This document shows, piece by piece, positions 9,685 to 18,680 of a stretch of 32,229 bases of DNA (position 1 is its first letter; every line of letters begins with the position of its first letter). The stretch spans positions 1 through 32,229 of the forward strand of contig JAAWEX010000005.1 of the NCBI GenBank assembly GCA_022794495.1, written 5' to 3'. This DNA is from Lawsonibacter sp. (lineage in GTDB: Bacteria > Bacillota > Clostridia > Oscillospirales > Oscillospiraceae). Under the pieces are notes generated by a model. It was not told the DNA's origin. It worked only from the letters and a program-made list of their open reading frames with translations, and searched no databases. Both the position numbers and the translations under genes were made by a program.

Positions 9685-9703
9685 GAAATTTTTGCACTGT
9701 CGA

Positions 9704-9732
9704 TTGACAAATTCCTCCGAATTGGATAGACT
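9704..9732 (+). promoter_or_regulatory. candidate lysA promoter, divergent from glnA
   Basis: TTGACA (9704-9709) - 17 nt - TAGACT (9727-9732); the spacer contains the AATTCctccGAATT inverted repeat. Confidence 0.6.
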
Positions 9733-9798
9733 GTCTGTATTGCTGTTTTTGCCGCCCCGGCATACAGTAAAAATGCAGAAAGAAAGAGGCGCTGACAG

Positions 9799-11058
9799 AT
9801 GAAACAGCCTTTTGTCACCCTGGAGCAGCTCCAGGGAATTGTGCGGGAGTACCCCACCCCCTTCCACCTCTACGACGAACGGGGCATCCGGGAGACCGCC
9901 CGTGCCCTGCGCCGGGCTTTCGCCTGGAACCCCGGCTTTCGGGAATACTTCGCCGTAAAGGCCACCCCCAACCCCCAGATTTTAAAAATCCTCCGCGAGG
10001 AGGGCTGCGGCGTGGACTGCTCCTCCCTCACAGAGCTGATGATGTCGGACCGCTGCGGCTTTGCCGGGGAGGAGATCATGTTCTCCTCCAACGACACGCC
10101 GGCGGAGGAGTTCGCCCTGGCCCATCAGCTGGGGGCCGTCATCAACCTGGACGACCTCACCCATGTGGATTTTTTGCGGAATACAATCGGTACTATCCCG
10201 AAGAAAATCTCCTGCCGGTATAACCCCGGCGGCACCTTCACCCTGGGGGAGAGCAAGGAGGGCTTCCAGGTGATGGACAAGCCCAGCGACGCCAAGTATG
10301 GCATGACCCGGACTCAAATCGCGCAGGCCTTTGCCCGCCTCAAGGAGCTGGGGGCGGAGGAGTTCGGCATCCACGCCTTCCTGGCCTCCAACACCATCTC
10401 CAACGACTATTACCCCGCCCTGGCCTCCATTCTCTTCCAGATGGCGGTGGAGCTGAAGGAGGAGACCGGCTGTCATATCACCTTTATTAACCTGTCCGGC
10501 GGCGTGGGGGTGCCCTACCGCCCGGACCAGCCCGCCAACGACATCGCCGTGATCGGCGAGGGGGTGCGCAGGGCCTATGAGGAGATTTTGGTCCCCGCCG
10601 GCATGGGGGACGTGTCCCTGTGCACCGAGCTGGGCCGCTTCCTGCTGGCCCCCCACGGCTGCCTGGTCACCACGGCCATCCACGAAAAGCATATCTACAA
10701 GGAGTATATCGGTGTGGACGCCTGCGCCGCCAACCTGATGCGCCCGGCCATCTACGGGGCCTACCACCACATCACCGTGATGGGCAAGGAGGGCGCCCCC
10801 TGCGACCATATGTACGACGTGGTGGGCTCTCTGTGCGAGAACTGCGACAAGTTCGCCGTGGACCGGATGCTGCCAAAAATCGACATGGGCGACCTGCTGG
10901 TCATCCACGACGCCGGCGCCCACGGCCACGCCATGGGCTACCAGTACAATGGCCGGCTGCGCTCGGCTGAGCTCCTGCTTCAAGAGGATGGCTCCACCCG
11001 CCTCATCCGCCGGGCCGAGACCCCCGAGGACTACTTCGTCACGGCAATCTGGGACTGA
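9799..11058 (+). CDS. lysA: diaminopimelate decarboxylase
   Basis: 419 aa; TPFHLYDERGIRETA, EYFAVKATPNPQILKIL (PLP-lysine region), SGGVGVPY, CTELGRFLLAPHG, DAGAHGHAMGYQYNGRLR. Confidence 0.92.
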   Translation: MKQPFVTLEQLQGIVREYPTPFHLYDERGIRETARALRRAFAWNPGFREYFAVKATPNPQILKILREEGCGVDCSSLTELMMSDRCGFAGEEIMFSSNDTPAEEFALAHQLGAVINLDDLTHVDFLRNTIGTIPKKISCRYNPGGTFTLGESKEGFQVMDKPSDAKYGMTRTQIAQAFARLKELGAEEFGIHAFLASNTISNDYYPALASILFQMAVELKEETGCHITFINLSGGVGVPYRPDQPANDIAVIGEGVRRAYEEILVPAGMGDVSLCTELGRFLLAPHGCLVTTAIHEKHIYKEYIGVDACAANLMRPAIYGAYHHITVMGKEGAPCDHMYDVVGSLCENCDKFAVDRMLPKIDMGDLLVIHDAGAHGHAMGYQYNGRLRSAELLLQEDGSTRLIRRAETPEDYFVTAIWD

Positions 11059-11074
11059 GCGTCCCCCGCAGGAC

Positions 11075-11208
11075 AAGCCTTCCCCTTTAGGGGAAGGTGG
11101 CGCGGCGAAGCCGTGACGGATGAGGCGGAAAAGCGGAGGCCTCCAAAAGGACGGCCTCATCCGCCCCAGTGTGCCCACTGGGGCACCTTCCCCTAAAGGG
11201 GAAGGCTT
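11075..11208. mobile_element. MITE-like / large palindromic repeat element
   Basis: Perfect 25-bp TIR AAGCCTTCCCCTTTAGGGGAAGGTG (11075-11099) and its reverse complement (11184-11208); inner perfect IR CGGATGAGGC (11117-11126)/GCCTCATCCG (11154-11163); no coding capacity. Confidence 0.8.
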
Positions 11209-11271
11209 TTACGCCCCCACCAGAGTGCTCAGCTCCCGGGACAGCCCAAGCGCCGCACGAAAGAACAGACA

Positions 11272-11303
11272 TTTTATCAGGTTGTCCAGAGGAAATGATA
11301 AAA
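11272..11303. promoter_or_regulatory. 8-bp inverted repeat bracketing the HTH gene Shine-Dalgarno
   Basis: TTTTATCA (11272-11279) and TGATAAAA (11296-11303), with AGAGGA in the 16-nt spacer and ATG at 11304. Confidence 0.55.
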
Positions 11304-11519
11304 ATGACAAGATTATCTGAGAGACTATATTCTTTGCGCAAGGAACAAAATTTGACCCAGCTGCTTGCCGCAGAGGGAATGGGCATCCCATTCAGCACCT
11401 ACCGCCGCTACGAAAAGAACGAGCGTGAGCCAACTGCCCCAATCCTGGTGCAGATGGCGGATTTTTACAGCGTCACCCTGGACTATCTGGTGGGGCGCAG
11501 CGAGGAGAGAACGACATGA
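11304..11519 (+). CDS. small XRE/Cro-like helix-turn-helix regulator
   Basis: MTRLSERLYSLRKEQNLTQLLAAEGMGIPFSTYRRYEKNEREPTAPILVQMADFYSVTLDYLVGRSEERTT; SD AGAGGA upstream favours 11304 (in-frame ATG at 11295 also possible) over the longer listed ORF from 11169. Confidence 0.88.
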   Translation: MTRLSERLYSLRKEQNLTQLLAAEGMGIPFSTYRRYEKNEREPTAPILVQMADFYSVTLDYLVGRSEERTT

Positions 11520-11884
11520 ATATCATGGGCGAGCTGGCCATCCTCTTCGGCGTCTGCCTGATTTCTCAGGGCGTCTCCGCCCTGCTGCCCGTCCCCTTCC
11601 CGGCCAGTGTCATCGGGATGCTCCTGCTGCTGGGGCTGCTGCTTTGCCGGGCTGTCAAGGAGCGGCACATCAGCCGGGTATGCGGTTTTCTGTCCAACAA
11701 TATGTCCTTTTTCTTCGTCGCCCCCTGCGTCGGGCTGCTGGAGCACGCGGACGTGCTGTTGGACTGCCTGGTCCCCTTCTGCGTGGTCGCCCTGCTTACC
11801 ACCCCCATCGTCTACTTCGCCACCGCCTGGACCATCCAGCTGACCATGGCCCTGATGCGGAAGAGAGGAGACCGTCATGACTGA
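11516..11884 (+). CDS. lrgA: LrgA/CidA family membrane protein
   Basis: 122 aa; four hydrophobic segments, PVPFPASVIGMLLLLGLLL, FFFVAPCVGLLEH; ATGA overlap with the HTH gene. Confidence 0.9.
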   Translation: MNIMGELAILFGVCLISQGVSALLPVPFPASVIGMLLLLGLLLCRAVKERHISRVCGFLSNNMSFFFVAPCVGLLEHADVLLDCLVPFCVVALLTTPIVYFATAWTIQLTMALMRKRGDRHD

Positions 11885-12557
11885 AACCATTCTATCCTCC
11901 CCCTTCTTCGGCCTCACCCTCACCTGCGCGGCCTGGTGTATCGGTCTCTGGGTCCAGAAAAGGACCGGCCTGATCCTGTGCAACCCCCTGGTGGTCTCCA
12001 GCGCCCTCATCATCCTGCTCCTGGTGACCCTGGGCATCCCCTACGAGTCCTACGCCCTGGGGGGCGACCTACTGGTACTGATGCAGACGCCTGTAACGGT
12101 GATGCTGGCCCTGAATGTCTATCAGCAGCGCAGGCTGCTGGGGCAGTATTTCCTCCCCGTGGTGGCCGGGTGCCTGGCCGGCTCCCTCGCCAGTATCGCC
12201 TCGGTGCTGCTGCTGTGCCGCCTGATGGTGCTGGACGAGGTTATCACCGCCTCTCTCCTTCCCAAAAGCGTCACCACCGCCATCGCCATCGCCATCTCAG
12301 AGAGCCAGGGGGGCATTCCCGGCCTCACCGTCACCGCCGTGCTGATCGCCGGGGTGATGGGCGCCGTATTCGCGCCGCTCTTCGCCAAGCTGTTTCACAT
12401 CACCGATCCGGTGGCGGAGGGGACGGCCATCGGCGCGTGCAGCCATGGTCTTGGCACCGCCAAAGCCATGGAGCTCGGCCCGCTTCAGGCCGCTATGAGC
12501 TCCATCGCCATCTGCGTCTGCGGAATTATTACCTCGGTTCTGACGCTGCTTATGTAA
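11877..12557 (+). CDS. lrgB: LrgB/CidB family membrane protein
   Basis: 226 aa; CNPLVVSSALIILLLV, LLPKSVTTAIAIAISESQGGIPGLTV, GTAIGACSHGLGTAKAMELG; overlaps lrgA by 8 nt. Confidence 0.95.
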   Translation: MTETILSSPFFGLTLTCAAWCIGLWVQKRTGLILCNPLVVSSALIILLLVTLGIPYESYALGGDLLVLMQTPVTVMLALNVYQQRRLLGQYFLPVVAGCLAGSLASIASVLLLCRLMVLDEVITASLLPKSVTTAIAIAISESQGGIPGLTVTAVLIAGVMGAVFAPLFAKLFHITDPVAEGTAIGACSHGLGTAKAMELGPLQAAMSSIAICVCGIITSVLTLLM

Positions 12558-12591
12558 AAAACCGCCCTGCCTGACAGCAGGGCGGTTTTTT
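12556..12591. terminator. bidirectional intrinsic terminator between convergent lrgB and ftsZ
   Basis: AAAAAACCGCCCTGC CTGACA GCAGGGCGGTTTTTT: 15-bp perfect stem with U-tract on both strands. Confidence 0.93.
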
Positions 12592-13742
12592 CACTTCTTC
12601 TTGCTGAAAATGCGCTCCAGAATATCCCAATCGTCGTCGGCCACGGCAGGCTTGGCCGGCTCGGGGGCGGGAGCGGGAGCGGGCTCCGGCTCCGGTTCGG
12701 GCTCGGGAAGCGTCTCCGCATAAACCTCTTCCACGGGGACGAAGGGGGCGGGCTGGGCAATTTCCGTGGGGAACGGCGGGACAACCTGGTTTTCGTCAAA
12801 GCCGGTGGCGATGACGGTGACCCGAATCTCGTCCTCCATGTCCTCCTCGAAGGTGGTGCCGAAGATGATGTTGTCGGTCTGGGCGGCCTCTCCCACCAGA
12901 TTGGCGGCAATCTCCACCTCTTCCAGGCCGATGTCCAGAGGGCCTGTGACATTAATCAGCACACCGGTCGCGCCGCTGATGGCGGTCTCCAGCAGGGGGC
13001 TGGACACGGCCATCCGGGCGGCGTCCTCCGCCTTATTCTTGCCCGCGGCCCGGCCCACGCCCATGTGGGCCCGGCCGGCGTTCTTCATAATTGAGGACAC
13101 GTCAGCGAAGTCCAGGTTTACCATTCCGGCCACGTTAATCAGGTCAGAGATGGACTTGACCGCCTGGAGCAGCACGTCGTCGGCAATCTCAAAGGCGTTG
13201 GCCAGGGTAATTTTCTGGTCGCTGGCCAGCTTCAGCCGCTCGTTGGGAATGATGACAAGGGAGTCCACCTTGTCCCGCAGCTCCGCGATCCCCTCCTCGG
13301 CCTGGCGCATCCGGCGGGCGCGCTCAAAATGGAACGGCTTTGTCACCACGCCCACCGTCAAGATGCCCTGTTCCCTGGCGATATCGGCCACAATGGGGGC
13401 CGCGCCGGTGCCGGTGCCGCCGCCCATGCCGGCGGTGACAAACACCATGTCGGTGCCCTCCAGCACCTCGGAGATCTGTTTGCGGTTCTCCTCAGCGGCC
13501 TTGCGGCCCACCTCGGGGTTGGCTCCCGCGCCCTTTCCGCCGGTCAGCTTTTCGCCGATTTGAATCTTTATGGTGGCGCTGGAGGTCATCAGCGCCTGCT
13601 TATCCGTGTTGACGGCGATAAACTCAACACCCTTGGTCCCCGTCCTAACCATGCGGTTGACCACGTTGTTTCCGCCGCCGCCCACTCCGATCACCTTGAT
13701 ATTGACAACGCTTTCGGGACCCATATCTAATCCGAACGCCAT
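12591..13742 (-). CDS. ftsZ: cell division protein FtsZ
   Basis: [32 protein letters not shown]-like [19 protein letters not shown]; start MAFGLDMG at 13742 preceded by AGGAGG. Confidence 0.97.
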   Translation of the reverse strand: MAFGLDMGPESVVNIKVIGVGGGGNNVVNRMVRTGTKGVEFIAVNTDKQALMTSSATIKIQIGEKLTGGKGAGANPEVGRKAAEENRKQISEVLEGTDMVFVTAGMGGGTGTGAAPIVADIAREQGILTVGVVTKPFHFERARRMRQAEEGIAELRDKVDSLVIIPNERLKLASDQKITLANAFEIADDVLLQAVKSISDLINVAGMVNLDFADVSSIMKNAGRAHMGVGRAAGKNKAEDAARMAVSSPLLETAISGATGVLINVTGPLDIGLEEVEIAANLVGEAAQTDNIIFGTTFEEDMEDEIRVTVIATGFDENQVVPPFPTEIAQPAPFVPVEEVYAETLPEPEPEPEPAPAPAPEPAKPAVADDDWDILERIFSKKK

Positions 13743-13827
13743 TCTATTTCCTCCTATAGTACAAATGGGAGCCTCCATCCAAGCTGCTGCAGGCAATCCC
13801 GTTATACAGGCAAACTACTATTCAAAT

Positions 13828-13856
13828 ATTGTATCGCACTTTCATTGCCAGGTCAA
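13828..13856 (-). promoter_or_regulatory. candidate ftsZ-specific promoter
   Basis: Minus strand TTGACC - 17 nt - TACAAT in the ftsQ-ftsZ intergenic region. Confidence 0.7.
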
Positions 13857-13907
13857 GAGAAAATCCATAATGAAGAAAAAATTTCCTGTTTTCAGTCAAA
13901 AATCCCA

Positions 13908-14756
13908 TTATTTCTCCGGAGAAAAGACCGCATCCTGTTCCTTTTGGGTCAGGTCCATTGAGCCTCTTATCTCCGTATTTCCCTGGGCTTCCAGCTCTTT
14001 TCGGACGGCCTGCATCAGGCGCAGGCTGTAAGAAAAATCGGCGTTGATCCGCATCTTCACATCAAAGCGCTCCAGGTAGCGCACCGTCAGCTGGGTGGCC
14101 TCCAGATGGATGGAGGACACCTGAGAAAACAGCTCCGCCTGTTCCAGCGCCCCCAGCAGGGCGGCCAGCGCCTCCAGCCGGGTCTTTTCCGATTCCGGCG
14201 TCTCCAGCATGCTCCCCGCCTGGGGGGCTACGGGAGTCAGGCCGGTAACCGAGATAGCGCTGCTGTCCTCCGGCGCAGGTTCCAAAAGCTTCCCTCTGGC
14301 GTTAATCAGCCAGGGCTCCTGGCCCAGCACAGCCGGCTCTGCATCCGGATCGCCCCCAGCCAGCTCCTCTTGGGCCGCGGCCGCCTGGGCCGGGTCGGGA
14401 ACGGCAATTTGGGCCACCGCCTCCCACTCCGTCACCTGGATGACAATCGTGCTGGGCAAAACCCGGTTGATGGACAGCTCCCCCACATAGGGCAGCTGAG
14501 TGCGGATGTTCCGGTCAATGCGCACCTTGTTCAGCGCATACAGGTTGTCGCCAATCTGGATGCCAGAGGCGGCGATAATGTCCTCCTGCGTGTAGCGCTG
14601 GCCGCCGCTGACCGAGATCCTCTCCACCCGAAAAAACACCGTGGCTCCCACCGTCAGCGCCACAACTACGCCAATGATACACATCAATTTGAACAGCGGC
14701 CCAAACCGGCCCCTGTTTCTTCTGCGGGTTCTGCTGCGGCTGCTGCGTCTTGACAT
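13908..14756 (-). CDS. ftsQ: cell division protein FtsQ/DivIB
   Basis: 282 aa; basic N-terminus, single TM, POTRA-like FRVERISVSGGQRYTQEDIIAASGI...; position between murA and ftsZ. Confidence 0.88.
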   Translation of the reverse strand: MSRRSSRSRTRRRNRGRFGPLFKLMCIIGVVVALTVGATVFFRVERISVSGGQRYTQEDIIAASGIQIGDNLYALNKVRIDRNIRTQLPYVGELSINRVLPSTIVIQVTEWEAVAQIAVPDPAQAAAAQEELAGGDPDAEPAVLGQEPWLINARGKLLEPAPEDSSAISVTGLTPVAPQAGSMLETPESEKTRLEALAALLGALEQAELFSQVSSIHLEATQLTVRYLERFDVKMRINADFSYSLRLMQAVRKELEAQGNTEIRGSMDLTQKEQDAVFSPEK

Positions 14757-14793
14757 GGTGTTCTCCTTGGTTCAGCTCTCATGATGCGGGGCC

Positions 14794-16047
14794 TTACGGT
14801 ATCTCCCGGATATCCGCCCCCAGTGCGCTCAGATTTTTGTCCAGGGCCTGGTAACCCCTCCGGATGTGGCGCAGCTCGCCTACCTGGGTGACCCCCTCGG
14901 CCCCCAGGCCGGCCACCACCAGAGCCGCCCCGCCCCGCAGGTCAGTGGAGCGGACGGCGGCCCCGTGCAGCCGCCCCACGCCAGAGACCATGGCGGCCCG
15001 GCCGGCGACCTGGATATCCGCCCCCATCCGGCGCAGCTCATCCACATGGCGGTAGCGGCTGTCGAAGATGTTCTCCTCAAAGAGGGTGGCCCCCTCTCCT
15101 CCCGCCAGAGCGGCCATCAGGATGGCCTGGGCGTCGGTGGGAAAGCCGGGGTAGGGGGCGGTGCGCACCGGGGAAATGCCCCGCAGGAGGGCCCTGCTGG
15201 CCAGGACAATCTGGTCCGGGCCGGTATGTAAGGCGCAGCCCGCCTCTTCCAGGCAGGTCAGCACGGCGGTGAGGGTGTCCGGAGAGACGCCGGTGAGCGA
15301 TACCTCTCCCCCGGCGGCGGCACAGCCGCACAGGTAGGTGGCGGCAGCGATGCGGTCTCCCATCACCCGGTACTCCACCGGGTGGAGTTCCGCGCACCCC
15401 TCAACTTCAATGGTAGAGGTGCCCGCCCCTGTCACCCGCGCCCCGGCGGCCTGGAGAAAGCCCTGCAAGTCGGCGATCTCCGGCTCCCGCGCCACGCCTA
15501 CGATGGTGGTAACGCCGGGACAGCCGCAGGCGGCCAGCACGGCGTTTTCCGTCGCCCCCACGCTGGGGACAGCCAGGCATATCTCCCGCCCTCGCAGGGT
15601 TCCTCTCCGGCAGACCAGCGCCCCCTGCTCCTCTAAAATTTCCGCTCCCAGGGCCCGCAGGGCGGCTAAATGCAGGTCGATGGGCCTGGGCCCCAGCTCG
15701 CATCCTCCGGGGTAGGACAGCTCCGCCTCCCCCAGCCGGGCCAGCAGCGCCCCCAGAAAGGTCACCGAAGAGCGCATCTCCCGCATCAGATGCTCCGGAA
15801 TATTCCATCGGGTGAGGCTGGACGCGTCGATCACGACGGCGTCCCCCTCCCGGTCGGCCCGGCAGCCCAGCAGGCGCAGGATGTCCAGGGTGGCGGATAC
15901 GTCGGACAGGTCGGGGCAGTTGTGGAGCACGCACTGCCCGGGAACAAGCAGGCAGGCGGCCAGGATGGGCAGGACGCTGTTTTTGGCCCCGTGGACAGCC
16001 AGTGTGCCGTACAGGGGACGTCCGCCCTGAATTTCATAATAACTCAT
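14794..16047 (-). CDS. murA: UDP-N-acetylglucosamine 1-carboxyvinyltransferase
   Basis: GGRPLYGTLAVHGAKNSVLPILAACLL, PGFPTDAQAILMAALA, FENIFDSRYRHVDELRRMGADI; start MSYYEIQGG at 16047 with GGAGGG RBS. Confidence 0.95.
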   Translation of the reverse strand: MSYYEIQGGRPLYGTLAVHGAKNSVLPILAACLLVPGQCVLHNCPDLSDVSATLDILRLLGCRADREGDAVVIDASSLTRWNIPEHLMREMRSSVTFLGALLARLGEAELSYPGGCELGPRPIDLHLAALRALGAEILEEQGALVCRRGTLRGREICLAVPSVGATENAVLAACGCPGVTTIVGVAREPEIADLQGFLQAAGARVTGAGTSTIEVEGCAELHPVEYRVMGDRIAAATYLCGCAAAGGEVSLTGVSPDTLTAVLTCLEEAGCALHTGPDQIVLASRALLRGISPVRTAPYPGFPTDAQAILMAALAGGEGATLFEENIFDSRYRHVDELRRMGADIQVAGRAAMVSGVGRLHGAAVRSTDLRGGAALVVAGLGAEGVTQVGELRHIRRGYQALDKNLSALGADIREIP

Positions 16048-16139
16048 GGGATAGCCCTCCAAGTCGTTGGAATCTGGGCTATCCTATGCAAATTGCTAAT
16101 TTACTGTGCGCAGGGGGCGGCCCCTGCATTTATGCCCTC

Positions 16140-16166
16140 GGGGCGGCGCAGAGGCCGCTCCCTACA
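16140..16166 (-). repeat. REP-like repeat, GTAGGGRGCGGCCTCTGCGCCGCCCC family
   Basis: Reverse complement GTAGGGAGCGGCCTCTGCGCCGCCCC; near-identical to 17388-17413, 19798-19823 and 31953-31980. Confidence 0.75.
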
Positions 16167-16168
16167 GA

Positions 16169-17287
16169 TCACCCCATAATCTCCCGCAGCGTCTCGTAGA
16201 TTTTCTCTCCGGCGTTGGGGACGGCCATAGCCTTCAGCGCCGCCGCCATTTTCTCCCGGCGGTCCCGCTCCCGGAGGAGGAGCGCCGCCTCGTCGTAGAG
16301 GGTGTTTTCCACGCAGTCGGCCTCCCGAATCAGGACGGCGGCCCCCTGGCTGGAGAGCACGCGGGCATTTTTCTCCTGGTGGTTGTTGGTAACATTGGGC
16401 GAGGGCACCAGCACGGCGGGCTTGGCGATGGCGGTGAGCTCTGAAATGGTGGAGGCCCCCGCCCGGCAGAGCACCAGGTCGGCAGCGGCCATCACCAGGG
16501 GCATGTCGTAGATATACTCCCGGACCTCGATGCCGTTGTCCCCCAGCTTCAGCCCCCGGCGCAGCAGCTCCTCCTGCATCCAGGGGAAGTCCCGGCCGGC
16601 GCCGTGAATATGCCGCCAGGGGGCGCCCTCATAGCACTCCTTGGCGATAAAATCCACCATCTTCTGGTTCATCACCTCGGCCCCCAGAGAGCCCCAGTAG
16701 GACAGCAGCAGGGGCCGGTCGTCGGAAAAGCCCAGCTTGGCCCGGGCCTCCTCTCTGGTGTACCGGAAAAAGTCCCCCCGGACAGGGGTGCCGGTGACCA
16801 CCACCTTCTTGGGGTCGTCATAGTGGGACCTGCTCTCCTCAAAGCCCACCAGCACCCGGTCCACCACCTTGGACAGGGCCTTGGTGGTCAGGCCGGGGAC
16901 GGCATTGGACTCGTGGACGGCGGTGGGGATGCGGCGGTGGGCCGCCTCGTTGACCACAGGGAAGGAGGCATATCCCCCGGTGCCCACCACCAGGTCAGGC
17001 TTAAATTCGTCCAGGATCGTTCTGGCCTGGCGCTTTGATTTGCTCATGTTCACCAGGGTGCCCAGGTTGTGGGCGATGTCCGCCGGGGCGAAGGAGCGGT
17101 GGAAATTGGTGATGGTAACCGTGCGGATCTGATACCCCTCCTTGGGTACCAGCTTGTTCTCCATCCCACCGTCCGCTCCCACAAAGAGCACCCGGCAGCC
17201 CCGGTGCCGCTCCTGGAAAATGTGGGCCAGGGCCACTGCCGGATTTACATGTCCGGCGGTGCCGCCGCAGGTGAATAAGATATTCAT
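16169..17287 (-). CDS. murG: UDP-N-acetylglucosamine--N-acetylmuramyl-(pentapeptide) pyrophosphoryl-undecaprenol N-acetylglucosamine transferase
   Basis: 372 aa; TCGGTAGHVNPAVALA, VVGTGGYASFPVV, HESNAVPGLTTK, RAGASTISELTAIAKPAVLVPSPNVTNNHQEKNA. Confidence 0.97.
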   Translation of the reverse strand: MNILFTCGGTAGHVNPAVALAHIFQERHRGCRVLFVGADGGMENKLVPKEGYQIRTVTITNFHRSFAPADIAHNLGTLVNMSKSKRQARTILDEFKPDLVVGTGGYASFPVVNEAAHRRIPTAVHESNAVPGLTTKALSKVVDRVLVGFEESRSHYDDPKKVVVTGTPVRGDFFRYTREEARAKLGFSDDRPLLLSYWGSLGAEVMNQKMVDFIAKECYEGAPWRHIHGAGRDFPWMQEELLRRGLKLGDNGIEVREYIYDMPLVMAAADLVLCRAGASTISELTAIAKPAVLVPSPNVTNNHQEKNARVLSSQGAAVLIREADCVENTLYDEAALLLRERDRREKMAAALKAMAVPNAGEKIYETLREIMG

Positions 17288-17306
17288 GCTATCACCTCAT
17301 AAAATC

Positions 17307-17376
17307 TGTAGGGGCCGCCGCCTTCGGCGGCCCGTTTATCATTGGTCGCGGGCCGCCCGGGGGGGCGGCCCCTACA
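17307..17376. repeat. REP-like palindromic repeat (TGTAGGGGCCGCC...GGCGGCCCCTACA)
   Basis: 13-bp perfect terminal IR (17307-17319 / 17364-17376) between murG and ftsW. Confidence 0.85.
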
Positions 17377-17387
17377 TCCAAATCCGC

Positions 17388-17413
17388 GGGGCGGCGCTGA
17401 GGCCGCCCCCTAC
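17388..17413 (-). repeat. REP-like repeat, GTAGGGRGCGGCCTCTGCGCCGCCCC family
   Basis: Reverse complement GTAGGGGGCGGCCTCAGCGCCGCCCC, directly downstream of the 17307-17376 palindrome. Confidence 0.75.
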
Positions 17414-17418
17414 GGGGG

Positions 17419-18648
17419 TCAATCCTTTCTTGGGGCAGGTATCTGCCGGGAAATACTCAAAATTACGCCCATCTCCGCCAGCTGAATCATCAGAGCGGTG
17501 CCGCCGTAGCTGAAGAAGGGCAGGGAAATGCCGGTGTTGGGGATCAGGCCGGTGACCACGCCGATGTTTAAAAACACCTGGGCGGACAGCAGGGTGATGA
17601 TGCCCACGGTGGCGAGCATCCCAAACTTATCCCGTGCGTGGAGGGCGATCCAGTAGCCCCGGAGGATGAGCAGGGAGAACAGCAGCAGAATCATAAAGGC
17701 CCCCACCAGTCCCAGCTCCTCCACCGCGATGGAGAAAATCATGTCGTTCTCCGGCTCGGGGACAAAGCCGTATTTCTGGTTGCTCTCCCCCAGCCCCCGG
17801 CCCAGCAGGCCGCCCGAGGCGATGGAGTAGATGCCCTGCCAGTACTGGTAGCCGCCGTCCTGGGGGTCCACCAGCTCGGGGTGCAGCCAGATGGTAAACT
17901 TTCGCTTTACATAGTTGGTGGTTATATACATCAGCCCCACCATGGCCACGCCCACGCCTCCCAGGCCCACAAACCAGCCCAGGCTGATGCCGGACACCAG
18001 CAGCACCGCGGCCGCTCCCACCGCCACCAGCAGCGCGCCGGACACGTGGGGCTCGAACACCACCAGGCCCAGCACCACCACCAGCACAACGCCGTAGGGC
18101 ACCAGCTCCAGAAAGCCGATCTTCTCCAGCCAGTTCAGCAGCCGCCCGGTGCCGGTGCGGCGGGTAAAGCGCCGCTGCTTCTCGGTGTCCCGCTTGCACA
18201 ATCGGGCGGCGAAAAAGAGGACCACCGCCACCTTGGCCACCTCAGAGGGCTGATAGGTGGGGCCGGCCACCAGAAGCAGCCTCAGCCAGCGCCGCACGTA
18301 GTTGATGGGGGCGTTCAGGCCGGGGATGTAGCACAGCACCAGCAGGACAATGGAGCCCACCAGCATCAGCGGCGCCATCCAGCGCAGGTGCTGGTAATTG
18401 ACCCTGGAAACCAGGTACATGATCGCCAGCCCCGCCCCGGCGTAGAGCGCCTGATTGGTGATATAGAAGTAGGGGTTGTTGTGCACTCTGGGGCTGGAGT
18501 CCCGAAAGGCGGTGTAGTACGAGGCGGAAAAGAGCATCACCAGGCCGATCCCCAGCAGAATCAGCACCAGCATCAGAAAGGGCAGGTCCAGCGGGCCCCG
18601 CGCCAGCTGCTCCTCCATGGTCAAATCGCGTTTCGCTTTGCGGGCCAA
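17419..18648 (-). CDS. ftsW: SEDS glycosyltransferase FtsW/SpoVE
   Basis: 409 aa polytopic; LLVAGPTYQPSEVAKVAVVLFFA, GLGESNQKYGFVPEPENDMIFSIAVEELG, GLIPNTGISLPFFSYGGTALM. Confidence 0.95.
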   Translation of the reverse strand: MARKAKRDLTMEEQLARGPLDLPFLMLVLILLGIGLVMLFSASYYTAFRDSSPRVHNNPYFYITNQALYAGAGLAIMYLVSRVNYQHLRWMAPLMLVGSIVLLVLCYIPGLNAPINYVRRWLRLLLVAGPTYQPSEVAKVAVVLFFAARLCKRDTEKQRRFTRRTGTGRLLNWLEKIGFLELVPYGVVLVVVLGLVVFEPHVSGALLVAVGAAAVLLVSGISLGWFVGLGGVGVAMVGLMYITTNYVKRKFTIWLHPELVDPQDGGYQYWQGIYSIASGGLLGRGLGESNQKYGFVPEPENDMIFSIAVEELGLVGAFMILLLFSLLILRGYWIALHARDKFGMLATVGIITLLSAQVFLNIGVVTGLIPNTGISLPFFSYGGTALMIQLAEMGVILSISRQIPAPRKD

Positions 18649-18680
18649 GGGGACACCTCCTCATTGGAATCCTTACGCCA

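Noticed and set aside
9982-11178. 398-aa minus-strand ORF opposite lysA
   Set aside because: Shadow ORF of lysA, extending into the MITE-like element.
11169-11303. N-terminal extension of the HTH ORF (MCPLGHLPLKGKAFTPP...)
   Set aside because: Lies largely in the MITE-like element and leader; the SD-linked ATG at 11304 (or 11295) is the credible start.
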